Source of the DNA: Chloroflexota bacterium
GTDB taxonomy: Bacteria > Chloroflexota > Anaerolineae > 4572-78
Assembly (NCBI GenBank): GCA_024278015.1
Contig: JAJRUC010000034.1
Coordinates: forward strand, 1 to 5,704
DNA length: 5,704 nucleotides
Direction of reading: 5' to 3'
Shown here one piece after another: positions 4,364 to 5,704 of the stretch. Below the pieces are notes generated by a model. It ran no database searches. It saw only the letters and a program-made list of their open reading frames with translations, and was not told where the DNA came from. The position numbers and the translations under genes are program-made. Positions within the stretch are counted from its first letter, which is position 1. The number at the start of each line of letters is the position of its first letter.

Positions 4364-5590
4364 TTAAAGTTCAAAGGTCTTTCTGGCGTCTTCCAACGCT
4401 TCAATCAGACAATCAATTTCTTGCAGGGTGTTGTAAATGTAAAAACTGGCCCGGGCCGTGGCCGCAAGGCCGTGTTTGTCGTGCAAGGGCTGGGCGCAAT
4501 GATGCCCGGCCCGGATGGCGATGTTGTGATAGTTGAGCATACTGGCTAAATCGTGCGGATGAATATCGCCAAAGGTAAACGACACCGCCCCGCCCCGAAT
4601 TTCGGGGTCTTGCGGGCCGAAAATGCGCAAGCCTTCTACCCGGCCCAGATGCTCCAGGGCGTAGGCTACCATGTCTTTTTCGTGTTGCCGCACGTTATCC
4701 ATGCCCAACGCGGTCAGGTAATCGACGGCGTAGCCAAAGCCGATGGCCTGGGCAATGGCCGGGGTTCCGGCCTCGAATTTCCAGGGCAGGGCGTTCCATT
4801 CGCATCGGTCGTAGCCTACCTGCTTTATCATATCGCCGCCGGTCAGGAAGGGTTCCATATCGGCCAAAAGCGGTTTTTTGCCCCACAACGCGCCGATGCC
4901 CGTCGGGCCGAGCATTTTATGGCCGGAGAAGGCCAGAAAATCGCAATCCAGGTCTTGCACATCGGTGGGCAGGTGCGGCACAGATTGCGCTCCGTCAACC
5001 ACTGCCACCGCGCCCACAGCGTGGGCCTGGGCAATCATCGCTTTGGCGGGGGTAATGGTTCCCAGCACGTTGCTCATCAAGGTAAAGGCCACCAGTTTTA
5101 CGGTAGAATCAAGCAGTTGGGCGTATGCCGGCTGGTCTATCAGGCCCTCGGTGGTGGTGGGGATGTATTTGAGCGCGGCCCCGGTGCGTTTGGCAAGCTG
5201 CTGCCAGGGGATGAGATTGGCGTGATGCTCCATATCAGACACAAGGATGGTATCGCCGGGGCCGACATGCTGCATACCCCAGGTGTAAGCCACCAAATTC
5301 AGGCTCTCGGTGGCGTTGCGGGTGTAAATCAGCTCTCGCCAGCTTTTGGCATTGATGAACCGGGCTATTTTTTTGCGGGCCTGCTCATAAGCCGCAGACG
5401 CTTTTTCGCTGAGGTCGTAAATGCCCCGGTGAACATTGGCGTGATATTCCCGATAGTAGGTGTCTACCGCTTTAATGACGGCCAGCGGCTTTTGCGAACT
5501 GGCCGCGCTGTCCAGAAAAACCAGCGGTTTGCCGTTGGTTTTTTGCTGCAAAATTGGAAAATCCTGGCGAATAGCTTCAATGTTTAGCAT
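4364..5590 (-). CDS. sufS: SufS, class V cysteine desulfurase
   Basis: This 408-residue PLP enzyme converts cysteine to alanine and keeps the sulfur as a persulfide for SufU, in the cytoplasm. Visible are FLDSAASSQKP (25-35), HANVHRGIYDLS (50-61), the cofactor-stacking His in MEHHANLIPW (120-129), Asp199 in VVDGAQSVPH, the PLP lysine Lys225 in SGHKMLGPTGIG, GTPAIAQAIGFGYA (275-288) and the catalytic cysteine Cys365 in RAGHHCAQPLH. The short loop round Cys365 and the length are typical of the group II SufS/CsdA type rather than IscS. The start matches the family (MLNIEAIRQDFPIL); only a modest GAGAG lies about nine bases upstream. It heads sufS-sufU-sufT here. The scaffold genes sufB, sufC and sufD are not in the window and would be expected upstream, beyond the right edge, or elsewhere. 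Confidence 0.96.
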   Translation of the reverse strand: MLNIEAIRQDFPILQQKTNGKPLVFLDSAASSQKPLAVIKAVDTYYREYHANVHRGIYDLSEKASAAYEQARKKIARFINAKSWRELIYTRNATESLNLVAYTWGMQHVGPGDTILVSDMEHHANLIPWQQLAKRTGAALKYIPTTTEGLIDQPAYAQLLDSTVKLVAFTLMSNVLGTITPAKAMIAQAHAVGAVAVVDGAQSVPHLPTDVQDLDCDFLAFSGHKMLGPTGIGALWGKKPLLADMEPFLTGGDMIKQVGYDRCEWNALPWKFEAGTPAIAQAIGFGYAVDYLTALGMDNVRQHEKDMVAYALEHLGRVEGLRIFGPQDPEIRGGAVSFTFGDIHPHDLASMLNYHNIAIRAGHHCAQPLHDKHGLAATARASFYIYNTLQEIDCLIEALEDARKTFEL

Positions 5591-5637
5591 GATAGCTTGC
5601 TCTCTTTAGCGGCGACATGGCGCGTCTGCCGTTTTCT

Positions 5638-5704
5638 TCCCCTTTCTTCCTCTTTGAGAGGGGAGTTTTACCCTCTCCCTGACAGGGAGAAGGCAGGAAG
5701 GGGA
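5638..5704. repeat. C/G-rich palindromic repeat upstream of sufS (reaches the edge)
   Basis: The outer arms TCCCCTTTCTTCC (5638-5650) and GGCAGGAAGGGGA (5692-5704) pair with two mismatches. Inside are two smaller hairpins, CCTCT-TTG-AGAGG (5649-5661) and TCTCCCTG-A-CAGGGAGA (5674-5690). The layout, a CCCTG(A/T)CAGGG centre within nested C/G arms, matches the repeats at 3291-3343 and 3472-3543 but with a different sequence. It lies 48 bases upstream of the sufS start, so any sufS promoter is either between them, inside the repeat, or further upstream. Confidence 0.6.

Noticed and set aside
4553..5587. 344-codon open frame on the plus strand opposite sufS
   Set aside because: It is an antisense shadow of a clearly conserved SufS. 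Its translation is rich in Gly, His and Arg without any recognisable motif.

Overview
The window holds six complete genes, all on the minus strand, plus the last codons of one plus-strand gene at the left edge. The genes concern sulfur handling. Read in the direction of transcription (right to left) they are sufS, sufU, a sufT-like MIP18/DUF59 gene, then about 700 bases of repeat-rich non-coding DNA, then a cysO/moaD-like sulfur-carrier gene, a rhodanese-ThiF (MoeB/MoeZ-type) activating enzyme, and a cysM-type cysteine synthase. No RNA gene, CRISPR array, transposase or phage gene is visible.

The organism is a bacterium with moderately GC-rich coding DNA. SufU rather than IscU, the order sufS-sufU-sufT (as in the mycobacterial suf operon), a CysO-like carrier ending in diglycine, and many short palindromic repeats (GTCATTGCGAG type and CCCCCTCCCC type) point to an environmental Gram-positive-like or Chloroflexota-type genome. 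This placement is an inference with low to moderate confidence.

Layout: 1-83 is the end of an unknown plus-strand gene. At 91-124 a perfect 34-base palindrome lies between the convergent genes. At 160-309 a 150-bp MITE-like element with a 10-bp target duplication has inserted into the very 3' end of cysM and now supplies its stop codon. cysM is at 306-1277. A decayed relative of the same repeat lies at about 1323-1402. moeB (1420-2604) and cysO (2619-2894) form a tight pair. At 2895-3589 are a degenerate C-rich repeat, two imperfect hairpins and two further MITE-like elements with different ends that share an identical 39-base core. sufT (3590-3892), sufU (3932-4339) and sufS (4364-5590) are closely spaced. 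A further C-rich palindromic repeat runs to the right edge.

How the genes may work together: SufS draws sulfur from cysteine as a persulfide, SufU accepts it, and SufT helps cluster maturation. On the other side, the ThiF/rhodanese protein would adenylate the carrier's C-terminus and convert it to a thiocarboxylate, and CysM would use that sulfur to build cysteine, as known for CysO/CysM in Mycobacterium tuberculosis. Cysteine-consuming and cysteine-making modules therefore sit side by side. The carrier has one extra residue (His) after its diglycine, so a trimming protease should exist, but none is encoded here.
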